Origin: an uncultured Bacteroides sp.
GTDB lineage: Bacteria; Bacteroidota; Bacteroidia; Bacteroidales; Bacteroidaceae
Length of the DNA stretch: 17,731 nucleotides
Direction of reading: 5' to 3'
NCBI GenBank assembly: GCA_900556625.1
Contig: USPQ01000050.1
Span: 1-17,731 of the forward strand
In this document: positions 16,701 to 17,731 of the stretch, in pieces
Layout of the letters: each line of letters opens with the position of its first letter
Position numbering within the stretch: position 1 is the stretch's first letter
The notes under the pieces: model-generated
The model's input: only the letters and a program-made list of their open reading frames with translations
Databases searched by the model: none
What the model was told of the DNA's origin: nothing
Made by a program: the position numbers and the translations under genes

Positions 16701-17211
16701 TTCCCTTTTCCGGTACGTCTGCTAATGTAAACTTTCCATCAAAATCTGTAATCGTTCCGTGCGACTCACCTTTTATCACAATACTGGCACCAATGACTGG
16801 TTCGCCTTTTTCATCGACAACAGTACCTGTTATTTTTTTAGTTATCGATTTGTCCTGGGCTTTGCGAATCAATACAATCACATTGTCTTGTTCTTTCTTA
16901 TACGCTAAGTCCATTCCTCCTAAAAGTTGTTGCATGGTTTGTTCAATCGTTGCGTTCTTCACATTCAACGATACTTTTCGGTTTAACTCCGGTAAACTCT
17001 CATTGTAGAAGAATTTGTAATTGCTTACTTGCTCGATTTTCTTTAAAGAGGCTCTCAAAGAGATGTCTTTCACATTCACTGTTATTTGGGAATAAGCGGT
17101 GAAAGAGACGCTTAAAAACAATAGCAGACAGATAGTCCGCAGTGTTTTCCAGTTCTTACTTCTCCCTGTATTTGCTTGAGGGAGCTTTTCAAAGGTTGTT
17201 TTGTGCTTCAT
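13792..17211 (-). CDS. SusC/RagA-like TonB-dependent transporter with STN domain
   Basis: Outer-membrane TonB-dependent channel of 1139 residues. A long basic N-terminus and a hydrophobic core give a signal peptide ending near residue 41 (SVSFTAYSQ). Residues 43-115 form an STN domain (VNVKDISLRASLKKIEQVSN, with YKFFYN), residues 126-200 a CarboxypepD_reg-like domain (GTVVDEKGEPVIGASIVIKG), then the TonB-box region DEVVVVGYG (204-212). The plug domain (about 213-335) holds MLQGRVAGVNISSASGTPGE, VRGIGS and SPLYVVDGIP. The rest is the beta-barrel, with the typical SusC end LRTFIFGLNLNF. It is the first gene of the five-gene operon. STN-bearing SusC proteins often signal to an anti-sigma factor, but no sigma or anti-sigma gene is present in the window. 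The substrate is inferred from context only. Confidence 0.95.
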   Translation of the reverse strand: MKHKTTFEKLPQANTGRSKNWKTLRTICLLLFLSVSFTAYSQITVNVKDISLRASLKKIEQVSNYKFFYNESLPELNRKVSLNVKNATIEQTMQQLLGGMDLAYKKEQDNVIVLIRKAQDKSITKKITGTVVDEKGEPVIGASIVIKGESHGTITDFDGKFTLADVPEKGILTVSYIGYKTVDLSAAGQTFVKVVLQEDSKMIDEVVVVGYGVQSQKLVTTSISKVKMENIDQGNDYNPIKMLQGRVAGVNISSASGTPGEAPNVTVRGIGSVSGGSSPLYVVDGIPSEKYPNLNPNDIESMEVLKDASAAAIYGSRANAGVVLITTKSGQQGKTKIEVSGRYGFAYLASDIEMANSMEYMNTMQAAIDNYNVQMGANLQLYVPSQIQETNWVKEISRKNSKTGTGSISISGGNEKTTFFASLGANTQEGYLNKSSYDQYNMRAKFTHKINNLFKLNMNMAGSASRSDLLEETSTSLKVLRTAREEQPWYSPYKEDGTSYKVNGTDILRHNPVMLINEEDWVAKKYQLSGVFSIDVTPFKGFKYTPTVSVYGILDNTSKKLSDKHDARKNSSGWGALAEQKDQSFRYVIDNIFSYNNEWNKLIYSVMLGHSFEKYTYEQFGAKSDNYANGAFPSSNFDLINAGPNIYAGNISYTSYALESYFGRIALNWDNKYILNASLRSDGSSRFAKNKRYGYFPSASFAWRASNEEFFPKNKYVNDAKLRLSWGMTGSMAGVSNYAPLSLISAGGASYNGSAGFQISQDARALTWEKASQFNIGFDIEMFQSRLTLNIDMFYQKTTDLLFKKPVNATTGYTTLQSNIGSLENKGLELALNGKIFTGKFKWDLGGNISFVKNKLLSLIEGNDMYIVPSSGSNLLGGSMHALINGQPISTFYMLKMEGIYQRDDEVPAKLYAKGVRAGDVKYFDYNEDGDISDADRMNVGKAIPDFYGGITSNFSYKGFDLSLFGQFSVGGKVMSAWRGVNGSEGTDHLGLALSNVKVNDRGESVEQYFNVSKEVANGYWRGEGTSNTIPRPVRIGVHTGYDYDYNVQTSTRYLEDASYFKLKTVTLGYTLPESVVKKLRVNSLRVYVSADNLLTLTKYSGYDPETSFSGSPGNSNYGVDFGLQPVLRTFIFGLNLNF

Positions 17212-17315
17212 ATATCAAAACTTTTAAGTTGTTTGATAGGTATACAGACTACTATACTCGCTCGTCCAATCGCCTATCAGACTTTAACTCTCGTTAACTT
17301 ATTCAATTCAGAGAA
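17212..17315 (-). promoter_or_regulatory. Upstream control region of the susC operon
   Basis: Gene-free stretch before susC. A 7-bp inverted repeat, TGATAGG (17234-17240) and CCTATCA (17273-17279), is separated by 32 bp and could be an operator or form a loop in the leader RNA. I found no exact TAnnTTTG box here, which would agree with control by an alternative sigma factor but does not prove it. Confidence 0.3.
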
Positions 17316-17352
17316 CAAAAAAACCATTCCTAAGTAGTGGGCTTCGGAATGG
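17316..17352 (-). terminator. Intrinsic terminator after the AAA-ATPase/PDDEXK gene
   Basis: On the minus strand CCATTCC (17352-17346) pairs with GGAATGG (17330-17324) around a 15-base loop, followed at once by seven T. It lies 29 bp beyond the stop codon at 17382 and separates that gene from the susC operon. Confidence 0.85.
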
Positions 17353-17381
17353 CTCTATTCTATATTTTACTCAATAAACGA

Positions 17382-17731
17382 TTATATTACTTTGTATTCA
17401 CCAATATTACGTTCTTCAGCATTAAAGGAAACTCCCACTTTTACTAGCTCACGCCCGTCTGTCCGGTAAGGTAACAAATATCCTTTTTCATCTATTTGTT
17501 TCAGAGCTTCGTCTACTGTTCCTTCCAATTTAAACTCAAAAACATAAATACGGTCTTTCGTTTTCACCACGGCATCGGCACGACCTTTTGCGCTACGGAC
17601 TTCTGCATCCACATATTGTCCCATCAACTTAAAGACGAGATAAAAGATAACCTGATAATGACGTTCGGTCTTTGTGTTCAATTCGTAGGGAATGTCGGCA
17701 AAGAATGATTTCATACGTTCCATAAAGGAAT
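17382..17731 (-). CDS. AAA-ATPase-like protein with C-terminal PD-(D/E)XK nuclease-like domain, 5'-partial
   Basis: Only the last 115 or so residues are in the window. The frame is open to the edge (SF before MERMKSFFADIPYELN), so the ATG at 17723 is internal. The visible part matches the C-terminus of the large Bacteroides family with an AAA-ATPase-like domain followed by PDDEXK_9 (DUF1703). From the ATG at 17723, the nuclease-like core has Glu41 (DAEVRSAKGRAD), Asp50 and Glu63-x-Lys65 (YVFEFKL), a complete D...ExK pattern, then ALKQIDEKGYLLPY with the conserved Gln and Tyr. The ATPase part lies outside the window. Such genes are multi-copy in Bacteroides and of unknown biological role; a link to mobile elements or defence has been suggested but is not shown here. 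It has its own terminator, so it is not part of the susC operon. Confidence 0.85.
   Translation of the reverse strand, partial: SFMERMKSFFADIPYELNTKTERHYQVIFYLVFKLMGQYVDAEVRSAKGRADAVVKTKDRIYVFEFKLEGTVDEALKQIDEKGYLLPYRTDGRELVKVGVSFNAEERNIGEYKVI

Noticed and set aside
7557..17211. Considered as a standard polysaccharide utilisation locus
   Set aside because: SusC and SusD are present, but there is no glycoside hydrolase, lyase or esterase; the enzymes are GDPD phosphodiesterases and the permease is of the organophosphate antiporter family.

Overview
The window looks like chromosomal DNA of a gut Bacteroides, close to B. thetaiotaomicron. The signs are a SusC/SusD pair, an HU-HIG protein next to a DUF4248 protein and a BT4734-type primase/VirE protein, sigma-AB-like TAnnTTTG promoter boxes, few Shine-Dalgarno sequences, and a PDDEXK_9-type AAA-ATPase. 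The species is an inference; no database was searched.

Layout. (1) 1-2546, + strand: the 3' four-fifths of pflB (pyruvate formate-lyase) and pflA (its radical-SAM activase), 15 bp apart, a fermentative operon. (2) 2547-2651: a long imperfect hairpin of TTGAGAR heptads between convergent genes; its right arm supplies the last codons of the next gene. (3) 2632-6452: a divergent cassette. Leftward run an HU-HIG DNA-binding protein with a Gly/Asp tail, a 55-residue small protein with a hydrophobic start, and a T7-lysozyme-like amidase. Rightward run a DUF4248 protein and a 704-residue AEP-primase-like/VirE-helicase protein. The control region between them carries a 20-bp tandem repeat. (4) 6487-7430: a decayed stretch with a strong bidirectional terminator, a frameshifted and truncated RelE/HigB-like toxin relic, a 23-bp perfect inverted repeat, an 18-bp perfect hairpin, and a hypothetical gene split by a frameshift at an A8 tract. 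(5) 7557-17211, all on the - strand: a five-gene operon, transcribed susC, susD, a surface PKD/beta-propeller/GDPD lipoprotein, a periplasmic GDPD and a GlpT-like antiporter, with gaps of 12-21 bp. (6) 17316-17731: a terminator and the C-terminal end of an AAA-ATPase/PDDEXK protein that runs off the window.

The most coherent system is region 5. It reads as an uptake pathway for glycerophosphodiesters rather than a polysaccharide: a surface phosphodiesterase and SusD capture and trim the substrate, the TonB-dependent SusC brings it across the outer membrane, a second phosphodiesterase releases glycerol-3-phosphate in the periplasm, and the OPA-family antiporter carries that across the inner membrane. 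No glycoside hydrolase, polysaccharide lyase or sensor/regulator gene is present in this operon within the window. Region 3 looks like a domesticated phage-like or plasmid-like replication/lysis cassette, with relics and repeats beside it that suggest repeated insertion and decay between pflA and the transport operon.
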